A DNA stretch of 64,000 nt, from NCBI GenBank assembly GCA_949289215.1, contig CASENC010000009.1:1-64000 (forward strand), in the 5' to 3' direction. The translations under genes were made by a program, and so were the position numbers. Source of the DNA: an uncultured Bacteroidales bacterium. GTDB taxonomy: Bacteria; Bacteroidota; Bacteroidia; Bacteroidales; Muribaculaceae. This document shows positions 9,713 through 18,350 of the stretch, piece after piece (the stretch's first letter is position 1; the number at the start of each line of letters is the position of its first letter). The notes below the pieces were generated by a model. It saw only the letters and a program-made list of their open reading frames with translations. It ran no database searches and was not told the origin of the DNA.

Positions 9713-9783
9713 GAGTGTATATATATGTGTGTGTTATAAACATCACTTCTTAATATGCCGTAATTCAGCCAAATGTGCATTGT

Positions 9784-9816
9784 TGGTGCATTTGTGTCAA
9801 TAATTGGCGCATTTGT
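9784..9816 (-). promoter_or_regulatory. Direct-repeat operator, likely HTCS-binding site
   Basis: Read on the minus strand, ACAAATGCGCCAA is followed by ACAAATGCACCA(A), the two copies starting 21 bp apart. The pair lies about 72 bp upstream of the GH95 -7 box. Nearly the same motif pair occurs upstream of the VCBS-SusC-SusD operon at 21127-21158, in the same orientation relative to transcription. AraC-type HTCS regulators generally bind direct repeats, and the HTCS gene lies next to this site. Confidence 0.55.
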
Positions 9817-10057
9817 TCGGTACCGAAGGCTGCCATGTGGGGCTCGTACCGAAAAGAGGCAGGTTATGTGAATATAGGCAAACTACTTTTAATATAATGT
9901 TAATAATATTTCACACTTGGGTGTAAGTGATTGGAAACTAATAAATTACTCTCTCAATTTTTAACTATTGTTAACAAATCGCTGTATTTGTGGGTAGTTC
10001 GGGGGCATTTAGGCACTTGGCAGCGAGGGATATTTTGCTTTAATTTGCATGAATTAA

Positions 10058-10109
10058 GAGCCTGTTTAAATTTTGTTCAAATAAAAAGTGGAGAAATTTA
10101 AACAGGCTC
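10058..10109. repeat. 16-bp perfect inverted repeat upstream of the HTCS gene
   Basis: GAGCCTGTTTAAATTT (10058-10073) and its exact reverse complement (10094-10109) are separated by 20 bases. It lies about 80 bp before the HTCS start codon. No T tract follows, so it is not an ordinary terminator. It may be a leader hairpin or a small dispersed palindrome. Confidence 0.85.
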
Positions 10110-10186
10110 GGGAATTTGAAAAATGGTTGTTGCGGCAATTAAAAAACTGCCCGGCAAATCCCAAGAACACCTTTACCCGTTACATC

Positions 10187-13100
10187 ATGAATAATATAAA
10201 ATTGTTGTTTTTTTTAATCTTGGCTGTTGGTGTGTCGTGTGTTAATACAATGGCAGGCACGGTCGCATCTGATTATTCATTTGTGAACATCGGCAGCGAG
10301 AATGGATTGTCGCAAAGCAATGTCAAAACTATTTTGCAGGATAGTTATGGATTTATGTGGTTTGGCACAAAAAACGGGTTGAACCGTTATGACGGGAGCC
10401 GCATAGTTGCCATAGACTGTTGCGACCATGAGAAAAAACGCAGTAATCATAATATATCGGCACTGTTTGAGGATGTTGACCGCCGCCTATGGGTGGGTAC
10501 CGACGAAGGGGTGTATATATATGATATAAAGCATGATGAATTTGAATTTATCGATAATCGTGCACCCGACGGTGTGATGATGGAAAACTGGGTGGCCTGC
10601 ATCGACCGGGACTATAACGGGAATATATGGATAGTGGTGCCCGACAAAGGCATTTTCAGATGGAGCGACAATGATTTGTTCCACTATACATTACCTTCGC
10701 ACGACCAACCGAGCGACTTGTGTGTCACCGAGGATGGTTGTGTGTGGGTGTGCGGTTGGAATATGGGATTGATGAAATATGACCCGGCTGCCGATAAATT
10801 TGTGCAGGTGTCGCATGACAGCCGCGGCCGGTCGTTGCTCGGCATTGAGACCAATACCATTAGTGCCGATGGTGACTGCTTGCTGATGGCTGTGCAGAGC
10901 GGGGGCCTGATGAAATATGATTTTGTAAAGAATATGCTTGCCGATGTGGTTGTACCCGAATTGCATCACACTTTTGTGCGCAATGCCGAAGTTTATGGCG
11001 ATGAAATATGGGCAGGTACGCACAACGGATTGTATGTGATTAACGAAAAAAACGGCGATATGGTTCATTTAAAATCAAGTATCACAGAGCCTAACAGCCT
11101 TTCCGACAATATCATATACACCATATACCGTGACCGTGAGGGCGGAACTTGGCTTGGAACAATGTTCGGCGGTGTTAATTACTATGCCAAGCGCAACCTT
11201 AATTTCATGAAGTTGTTGCCCAGGAATAGTCAAAACTCGTTATCGAGCCGCAGGATAAGGGAACTTGTTGCCGATGGCGACTGCATATATGTGGGAACCG
11301 AGGATGCAGGGATGAATGTGCTTGATGTTAAGGCGCTGAATGTGACGCGAATTACTTATCCAGCACATATGAAAGAACCTGTTACGCTTGCTTTGTGTTC
11401 GTATGACGGTAATGCATATTGCAGCTATTTCAAGGAAGGATTGCAGGTGATTGACCGGCAAGGGCACGACAAGTTTTATTTTAATTCGCAATTGGGCATA
11501 AAAAACAGCATTTATGCCATGACAGTTGACAGTAAAGGCCGTTTTTGGGCAGGAGGCGATGCGGGGCTTTATTGCTCCCTATCGGCAGAAGCTCTTGATT
11601 TTAAACGGATAGACGATTTTGCCGATGTGTGGATCTGGGATATTTTGGAAACCGGTGATGATGAATTATGGCTTGCCACAATGGGTTATGGGGCTGTAAA
11701 ATATAATGTGGCTACGGGAAGGGTGAAATTTTATACCAACGATCCGGCCGACGACCGGTCGCTGAGTTCAAATTCGGTGAGTTCTATCATGCGCGATTCG
11801 GCCGGTAATTTGTGGTTCTCGACCGACCGTGGCGGTATATGCCGCTATAATGCAGCAACCGATGATTTTTCGTGTTTTTCAATAGAAAACGGTTTACCCG
11901 ACGATGTGGCATATGGCATACTCGAAGACAGTAACGGTTATTTATGGTTCGGAACCAACAGGGGATTGGTTAAGTTCAACCCCAAGGACGAGAGTGTGCG
12001 CATATATACCACAAAGGAAGGGTTGTGCAGCAACCAGTTTAATTACAAGTCGGCAGTGGAAGGCAGCGATGGGCGTTTTTATTTTGGAACGATAGGCGGA
12101 CTTGTGTCGTTTGATCCCGAAGCCGACATAGAGGAGCAACCCGAGGCTCCCATATATTTCACACGGCTGTCGATAGCAAATGAGGAGGTTACAAAGCATA
12201 CACCCGACTCACCCCTCAAGGTGAGCATACTTGAAACCGATAAAATCACGTTGCCTTATGACAAGGCCAGCATAAACCTTGATGTTGCATTGCTGTCTTA
12301 TTCATCGTCGCTTGCCAAGGATTATTATTATCGACTTGAACCTGTGGACAAACAGTGGATACGTACAAGCCAGGATGGCATAAGGTATGCTAATTTGTCG
12401 CCGGGCGAATATGTGTTGCACGTGAGCGCTACTGGCGATGTGAATGCCACTGCCGCGCGGTCGCTTGCAATTACCATTCTGCCGCCATGGTGGCAGACAA
12501 CCACGGCCATGGTGTGCTGGTTTATATTGATAGTGTGCATTTTCACAGTGTGGTTTATATGGTATAGGCACCACAAGAACCAGCAACTTGTAGAGCGGCA
12601 AAAATTGTTTGAGATAGAAAAGGAGAAAGAATTGTATGAGAGCAAGGTGGATTTCTTTACCGAAATCGCCCATGAGATACGCACGCCGTTGACGCTTATT
12701 AATGGGCCGCTTGAAATAATCAAGGAGCAAGGGGAAGTGAGCGACCCGCAACTTGCCAAGAACCTGAGGGTGATAGGGCAGAATACCAGGCGGCTGCTTG
12801 ACCTTGCGTCGCAGCTGCTTGATTTCCAAAAGATAGGTGCCAACAGGTTGAAATTGAAATATGAAACAGTGGACGTGTCGCAACTGTTGCAAGAGACTGT
12901 GGCACGGTTTGAGCCGACATTTGCCCACGACAACAAGGTATTGCATATAACACGTTGCGAAGAACACTTGATTGCGAATATCGACCGTGAGGCTGTTACC
13001 AAAATATTCAGCAACTTGCTCACCAATGCGTTGAAATATGGCCGCCGGGAGATAAATGTGGAATTGTCGCACATAGGAGGTGAAATGGTGGTTAAGGTGC

Positions 13101-14251
13101 AGAGCGATGGTGAAAAAATTCCTGCAGAGCGAGCCGAGCAGATATTCGAACCGTTTTACCAACTTGACAATCGCACTCGCGAGAAGCGCGGCGTGGGGAT
13201 AGGCTTGTCGTTGTCACGCTCGCTTGCCATGGCACACAAGGGAACTCTTGTGCTTGATACTGCCACCGGCGATGATGCCAATACTTTTGTGTTGACAATC
13301 CCGCTTAATCCGGTAGATGGTAGCGATGCGGTAAATGTGAGCGTAGAACCTGTTTTGCCTGTAGGTGGCAATGACAACAACCTGCTTACCGAACAAGAAA
13401 ATGAAGACGGTGATATCAATGAAGAGGAAGCTGTGGCCGGCTGCCGTATCTTGGTGGTGGAAGACGAGGCCGACTTGCTTGAGTTTATTTGCGAACGCCT
13501 GTCTGAGACATTCGAGGTGGAACGTGCCGTTAACGGCAAGGAGGCTCTCGATGTATTGCAGCAAGGAAATATCGACTTGATTCTCAGTGATGTGATGATG
13601 CCGGTAATGAATGGTATAGATATGTGCAAGAGCATCAAGACCGACCTGAACCTGTGCCACATACCGGTGATATTCCTCACAGCAAAGAATGACATAAACA
13701 GCAAGATTACCGGATTGAAGGCCGGTGCGGAGTCATATATCGAAAAACCGTTCTCGTTTGATTACTTGAAATCGCAAATAGTTTCGTTGTTGAGCAACCG
13801 TCGCAAGGAACGTGAAGCATTCTCCAAGCGTCCGTTCTTCCCCATGAAGAATGTGCAGATGAGTAAGGAAGACGAGACTTTCATGGAACGTGCAGTGAAG
13901 GTGATAAATGATAATATCACCGATGAACAATTCAATGTGGAGCGCCTTGCCGAGGAATTGTGCATGAGCCGGTCGAGCCTGTTGCGTAAAATAAAAAGTG
14001 TATTCAACCTGCCGCCGCTCGATTTTATTCGACTCATAAAATTGAAAAAGGCCGCCGAACTCATACAGGAAGGTAATTACAAGGTGGGAGAAGTGTGCTT
14101 CATGGTGGGCTTCAGTTCCCACAGCTATTTCAGCAAACTGTTCAACAAACAGTTTGGCATGACTCCCAAGGATTTCGAGAAACAGGTGCAATCGCGCCGT
14201 GAACAGTCACGCGGCAAGTCGGCCGCAACCGACAGCCTGCCGGGTGAATGA
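10187..14251 (+). CDS. Hybrid two-component system sensor/regulator (HTCS)
   Basis: HTCS proteins sense periplasmic glycan breakdown products and activate PUL genes within one polypeptide. From ATG 10187, where a signal sequence (MNNIKLLFFLILAVG) begins, the product has 1354 aa. In order: Reg_prop beta-propeller repeats (about 25-670; IWIVVPDKGIF, LWFGTNRGLV), a Y_Y_Y domain, one membrane helix (about 773-796), HisKA with the HEIRTPL phosphorylation site near residue 829, HATPase (NLLTNALKY, GVGIGLSLSRSL), a receiver domain (from about 1088; phospho-Asp in LILSDVMMPVM) and a C-terminal AraC-type HTH. All catalytic motifs appear intact. It is divergent from GH95-GH92 and probably controls them and the downstream SusC/D operon. 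Confidence 0.95.
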   Translation: MNNIKLLFFLILAVGVSCVNTMAGTVASDYSFVNIGSENGLSQSNVKTILQDSYGFMWFGTKNGLNRYDGSRIVAIDCCDHEKKRSNHNISALFEDVDRRLWVGTDEGVYIYDIKHDEFEFIDNRAPDGVMMENWVACIDRDYNGNIWIVVPDKGIFRWSDNDLFHYTLPSHDQPSDLCVTEDGCVWVCGWNMGLMKYDPAADKFVQVSHDSRGRSLLGIETNTISADGDCLLMAVQSGGLMKYDFVKNMLADVVVPELHHTFVRNAEVYGDEIWAGTHNGLYVINEKNGDMVHLKSSITEPNSLSDNIIYTIYRDREGGTWLGTMFGGVNYYAKRNLNFMKLLPRNSQNSLSSRRIRELVADGDCIYVGTEDAGMNVLDVKALNVTRITYPAHMKEPVTLALCSYDGNAYCSYFKEGLQVIDRQGHDKFYFNSQLGIKNSIYAMTVDSKGRFWAGGDAGLYCSLSAEALDFKRIDDFADVWIWDILETGDDELWLATMGYGAVKYNVATGRVKFYTNDPADDRSLSSNSVSSIMRDSAGNLWFSTDRGGICRYNAATDDFSCFSIENGLPDDVAYGILEDSNGYLWFGTNRGLVKFNPKDESVRIYTTKEGLCSNQFNYKSAVEGSDGRFYFGTIGGLVSFDPEADIEEQPEAPIYFTRLSIANEEVTKHTPDSPLKVSILETDKITLPYDKASINLDVALLSYSSSLAKDYYYRLEPVDKQWIRTSQDGIRYANLSPGEYVLHVSATGDVNATAARSLAITILPPWWQTTTAMVCWFILIVCIFTVWFIWYRHHKNQQLVERQKLFEIEKEKELYESKVDFFTEIAHEIRTPLTLINGPLEIIKEQGEVSDPQLAKNLRVIGQNTRRLLDLASQLLDFQKIGANRLKLKYETVDVSQLLQETVARFEPTFAHDNKVLHITRCEEHLIANIDREAVTKIFSNLLTNALKYGRREINVELSHIGGEMVVKVQSDGEKIPAERAEQIFEPFYQLDNRTREKRGVGIGLSLSRSLAMAHKGTLVLDTATGDDANTFVLTIPLNPVDGSDAVNVSVEPVLPVGGNDNNLLTEQENEDGDINEEEAVAGCRILVVEDEADLLEFICERLSETFEVERAVNGKEALDVLQQGNIDLILSDVMMPVMNGIDMCKSIKTDLNLCHIPVIFLTAKNDINSKITGLKAGAESYIEKPFSFDYLKSQIVSLLSNRRKEREAFSKRPFFPMKNVQMSKEDETFMERAVKVINDNITDEQFNVERLAEELCMSRSSLLRKIKSVFNLPPLDFIRLIKLKKAAELIQEGNYKVGEVCFMVGFSSHSYFSKLFNKQFGMTPKDFEKQVQSRREQSRGKSAATDSLPGE

Positions 14252-14455
14252 TGAAATATTAGTAATTTTAATATTCAATAAGAAGAATGTGGACATATTT
14301 TTATTCACTTCTGCTTGCTGATTTATTGCTTTTTCTTTAACTTGCCATAAAATATCAATAAAGACAGCTATTGATGCTTATGCGTTTTTTAGGTAAATGT
14401 GTTGTGTTGATAGCATAAGATGGCACACAAGTGTACCAAATTCAGACGAAAAAAC

Positions 14456-15171
14456 ATGGCAAAGGAAACAGATATTGCAAGCAACATTGATGGGTTGGTC
14501 AATGACTTAAAAGAGATAATTGAACAAGGTCGGCAACAGAGTTCGGTTGTCATTAATTCTGTAATTTGCATGACTTATTGGAAAATAGGGCATCGTATTG
14601 TAGAAGAAGAGCAACAAGGCAAGCATCGAGCCGAATATGGTAAACAATTGCTGAAACGTTTGGCATTGAGGCTTTCTTTGGAATACGGAATTAACAGTTG
14701 TTATTCGGCAAGAGATTTACGGAATTATCGCCAATTTTATTTGACATTTAATGATTACCCAAAATGGTACGCAAGCGTACCAAATCTTACATGGACGCAT
14801 TACAGGTCTCTTTTAAGGGTTAATGATGTAAATGCCAGGAAATGGTATCTTAAAGAGGCCGCAATGCAAACATGGCCGACACGGACTCTTGATAGAAACA
14901 TAAATTCCCAATATTATTTTCGGCTTATGCAGTCGCCTGATAAAAGTGCAGTTGCTGCTGAAATGGAACGTAAAACTTCCGATTTCCTAGCAATGATTTG
15001 GCAAGATACAGCATATTGCATGGAAATGAACAGTTGTTTGCTGCTAAATATCTGACGTATCTTCCCAAGAAAGAGGAATTATTGGCCGAGATGGAGCGAC
15101 AAAAAGAGTTCTTTGAACTACAAGAAAAGTCAAAAGCCGGATTGCAAAATAATGATAAGCAGGTTGATTGA
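14456..15171 (+). pseudogene. DUF1016 (YhcG-type) PDDEXK nuclease, internally deleted
   Basis: The first frame encodes the DUF1016 N-terminal domain (YWKIGHRIVEEEQQG, YSARDLRNYRQFYLTF, NINSQYYFRL) and then goes out of phase, ending at 15055. Another frame continues from about 15000 with ARYSILHGNEQLFAAKY and YLPKKEELLAEMERQKE, the recognisable extreme C terminus of the family, to a stop at 15169-15171. Roughly 110 codons expected in between, the PDDEXK catalytic core, are missing. The join falls near 14985-15001. Such proteins often accompany restriction-modification or mobile elements; no partner remains here. ATG 14456 is preferred, though the frame is open from 14420. Confidence 0.85.
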
Positions 15172-15284
15172 CGATTAGCCGCATTTTTGTTGCAAACACG
15201 TCATTATTGTGTTATTATGGGTGCGCTGACGCAAATGTGCTATTTTGTGGTGCGTAGTTTTTATGGTTGTTGGTTATGTGGTTA

Positions 15285-15292
15285 TAATTTTG
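15285..15292 (+). promoter_or_regulatory. -7 box upstream of the GH2 gene
   Basis: TAATTTTG matches TAnnTTTG and lies 45 bp before the GH2 start codon. A T-rich stretch about 20 bp upstream could serve as a weak -33 element. Confidence 0.4.
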
Positions 15293-15336
15293 TCGTGCAT
15301 AAACCTGCAAGTGAATTTTTAATACTATTATAACTG

Positions 15337-18282
15337 ATGAACCTAAACAAGATTTTATTTGCATCATTATCGTTTGCGGTGTTGTCGCTTTTTGGCACGG
15401 CATCGGCAAGTGATTATTATTTGCACAGTCCATCGGGTAATGCCCGGTGGACGGTAATGCCTGCCGATGCGGTGGGTAACACCGAGCAATTGTTTACAGC
15501 CGGATATTCCAACCCCGAGGAAGTGGAAGCTGTGGTGCCTGGAACGGTGTTTACATCGTATGTTGAAGCAGGGCGGGAGAAAGACCCTAATTTCGGAGAC
15601 AATATACATAATGTGGATCGTTCAAAATACGACCGCAGTTTTTGGTACCGTGCAACGTTCTCGGTTCCCGGTGATTTCAGTAAAGATTATGTGTGGCTTA
15701 ATTTCCGCGGCATAAACCGTCGCGGCGATATTTACCTGAACGGTACGTTCCTTGGTACGCTCGACGGTTTCATGCACCGTGGTTGCTTCGATGTGTCGAA
15801 AATTGTCAAGCGCAGCGGCGAGAACATTCTTGCAGTGCTGGTGCATATACCGGCCATGCCGCTTGCCAACCAGGGCAGCCCCAATTACCTGTCGAGTGCC
15901 GGTTGGGACTGGATGCCTTATGTGCCAGGCTTGAACAGCGGTATAACCGACAAGGTGTACTTGTCGAACACCGGTGCCGCTACTATCAAGGATCCATGGA
16001 TACGCACTAAAGTGCCTACCCGTGTAAAAGGTGAACTTGCCATTGCGGCAGAAGTCACCAACAACGGCAGCGAAAAGTCGAGTGTGGAGTTGCGTGGCGT
16101 GATTACTCCGGGCAACGTGGAATTTTCACAAAGTGTGGAGCTTGCTCCCGGTGAAACCAAGACGCTCAGTTTCGACAAACGTTATTATAAGCAACTTGTA
16201 ATCAACAATCCGCGCCTGTGGTGGCCTAACGGATATGGCGATGCCGACCTTTATACTTGCGACTTGCAATTGGTTCAAAATGGCGAAGTTTCCGATTCTC
16301 GCAGCATTGATTTCGGTATAAAGGAGTATTCTTATGACAAGGACGGTGGTGTTTTCCATATGTATATAAATGGTGAACCGGTATTTGTGAAAGGTGCCGA
16401 CTGGGGTATGTCGGAATATATGCTGCGTTGCCGCGGCGAGGAGTATGAGACTAAAATTCGCCTGCACAAGGAAATGAACTTCAACATGATACGCAACTGG
16501 CTCGGTTCGGTTACCGATGATGAGTTCTATGAATATTGCGATAAATACGGTATCATGGTGTGGGATGATTTTTGGATGAATTCTACCGGCAAGTTGCCTT
16601 ACGACTTGAATGCATTCAACGTGAACATGATAGAAAAAATCAAACGTCTGCGCAACCACCCGTGTATTGCAGTGTGGTGCGGCGATAACGAGGGCACGCC
16701 CGAAGCTCCGCTCACCGGATGGATGGCCGAGAATATCAAGACATTCGATGGCGGCGACCGCCACTTCCAACCTCGCTCCAACGCCGGCGGATTGAGCGGC
16801 AGTGGCCCGTGGGGAGCAAAAGACCAACGTTGGTATTTCTTGCCTTATCCTGTTTACGGGCTTGACAGCGAGATGCAATGCGGCTGGGGCTTCCGCACCG
16901 AGATTGGTACCGCTGTAGTGCCGAATGTGGAGAGCTTGCGCAAGTTCATGCCTGCCGACAAGTTGTGGCCCATCAACGATATGTGGAATTTGCACTACTT
17001 CGGCCCGAACGCAGGTAACGGTCTTCCAGACCAGTATGCAGCCGACATAAACAACAAGTATGGCAAGGCCGAAGGGGTAGAGGACTTCTGCCGCAAGGCA
17101 CAACTTATAAATTTGGAATCGAATAAGGCTCTTTATGAAGGTTGGCTCGATCATATGTGGGATGATGCATCGGGTGTCATGAACTGGATGGGGCAATCGG
17201 CTTATCCGTCGATGGTATGGCAGACTTATGACTACTATTATGACCTCACCGGCGCATACTTTGGTTGCAAAATCGGTTGCGAGCCATTGCACATCTTCTG
17301 GAATCCTGTTACCGATGAGGTGAAAGTTGCGAATACCACAATACGTGATTATGAGGGCCTGACTGCCGAGGTTGAGGTTTATAACATGGATGGCAAGGTA
17401 GTTGAGGAATATTCCAAGAGTGCTGTCATCAACAGCCCGTCAAACACTGCGGCCACTTGTTTCGTGATAGATTTCAATAAGGAACGTGACATAATTTCGC
17501 GTGGCAAGACTGCCGTAGCTTCATCAACCTCGAATGGTGACGCATCAATGGTGATTGACTGTGACGACAATACGCGCTGGTCGGCAATGAAAGCCGATAA
17601 TGAATGGATATACGTCGATCTTGGCGAAACTATGCAGGTGGGCGGTGTGCGCCTTAACTGGGAAGCCGCTTATGGCAAGGAGTATAAGATACAGGTTTCA
17701 AACGATGGCAAGAATTGGACCGAGATGTTCCATGTCACCGACGGCGAGCCGGGTGTAAGGGAGATTATTTTCCCCGACGTTGATGCCCGTTACGTGCGTA
17801 TGCTGGGGTTGAAACTCGGCTGGTGGTTTGGTTATTCGCTTTGGAGCATGGACGTGCTTGGTGGTGTAAAACCGTCGCAAGGATTGAGCGATGTACACTT
17901 CATTCGTCTCACACTCAAGGATAAAGATGGCAATGTGGTTTCGGAAAATAACTATTGGCGTGGCAACGACCGTTGTGACTTTACTGCTCTTAACGACTTG
18001 CAACCGGCTAATCTTAAAGTGACATCGAAACTTGTGAAGAATGAAGGCAAGGCAACGATTAACGCTACAATAAGCCTGCCCTCATCGGCCAAGAGTCCTG
18101 CTTTTGCCGTGCACGTTCAGGCATTGCGCAAGAGCGACGGCGAACGCCTGTTGCCTGCAATCATGAGCGACAACTATTTCACCCTTATGCCGGGTGAAAA
18201 GAAGGTGGTAAGCATCGAGATGGATGAAAAATTGCTTGAAGGCGACAGTTACACACTTTCGGTGGTTCCGTATAATAATTGA
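15337..18282 (+). CDS. GH2 exo-beta-glycosidase with inserted F5/8C domain
   Basis: The 981-aa protein has a signal peptide (1-24), a GH2 sugar-binding beta-sandwich (about 45-200), an Ig-like domain and a TIM barrel. The acid/base region is WCGDNEG (Glu452) and the likely nucleophile is Glu522 in FRTEIGTA; their 70-residue spacing is similar to that known for GH2 exo-beta-glucosaminidases. Layout and C-terminal motifs (NNYWRG) resemble the exo-beta-glucosaminidase/beta-mannosidase branch. A discoidin (F5/8 type C, CBM32-like) domain spans about 715-845 and splits the C-terminal Ig-like domain, whose strands resume at GLSDVHFIRLTL. Exact substrate is unknown. The SASA esterase gene follows 68 bp later, probably in one operon. 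Confidence 0.85.
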   Translation: MNLNKILFASLSFAVLSLFGTASASDYYLHSPSGNARWTVMPADAVGNTEQLFTAGYSNPEEVEAVVPGTVFTSYVEAGREKDPNFGDNIHNVDRSKYDRSFWYRATFSVPGDFSKDYVWLNFRGINRRGDIYLNGTFLGTLDGFMHRGCFDVSKIVKRSGENILAVLVHIPAMPLANQGSPNYLSSAGWDWMPYVPGLNSGITDKVYLSNTGAATIKDPWIRTKVPTRVKGELAIAAEVTNNGSEKSSVELRGVITPGNVEFSQSVELAPGETKTLSFDKRYYKQLVINNPRLWWPNGYGDADLYTCDLQLVQNGEVSDSRSIDFGIKEYSYDKDGGVFHMYINGEPVFVKGADWGMSEYMLRCRGEEYETKIRLHKEMNFNMIRNWLGSVTDDEFYEYCDKYGIMVWDDFWMNSTGKLPYDLNAFNVNMIEKIKRLRNHPCIAVWCGDNEGTPEAPLTGWMAENIKTFDGGDRHFQPRSNAGGLSGSGPWGAKDQRWYFLPYPVYGLDSEMQCGWGFRTEIGTAVVPNVESLRKFMPADKLWPINDMWNLHYFGPNAGNGLPDQYAADINNKYGKAEGVEDFCRKAQLINLESNKALYEGWLDHMWDDASGVMNWMGQSAYPSMVWQTYDYYYDLTGAYFGCKIGCEPLHIFWNPVTDEVKVANTTIRDYEGLTAEVEVYNMDGKVVEEYSKSAVINSPSNTAATCFVIDFNKERDIISRGKTAVASSTSNGDASMVIDCDDNTRWSAMKADNEWIYVDLGETMQVGGVRLNWEAAYGKEYKIQVSNDGKNWTEMFHVTDGEPGVREIIFPDVDARYVRMLGLKLGWWFGYSLWSMDVLGGVKPSQGLSDVHFIRLTLKDKDGNVVSENNYWRGNDRCDFTALNDLQPANLKVTSKLVKNEGKATINATISLPSSAKSPAFAVHVQALRKSDGERLLPAIMSDNYFTLMPGEKKVVSIEMDEKLLEGDSYTLSVVPYNN

Positions 18283-18290
18283 TAATGTTG

Positions 18291-18322
18291 TTGTAGAGAC
18301 GCGATTAATCGCGTCTCTACAA
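18291..18322. repeat. 32-bp perfect palindrome, GTAGAGACGCGAT family
   Basis: A perfect palindrome built from TTGTAGAGACGCGATT and its reverse complement fills the gap between the GH2 and esterase genes. The same core occurs twice at 57128-57220. It could fold into a strong hairpin in the mRNA between the two genes. Confidence 0.9.
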
Positions 18323-18350
18323 CGATAACAAAAAAACAGGTATAGAAAAC

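Noticed and set aside
15220..15270. A third HTCS-type operator before the GH2 gene
   Set aside because: Fragments such as TGACGCAAATG resemble half of the motif, but no second copy at 19-21 bp was found.
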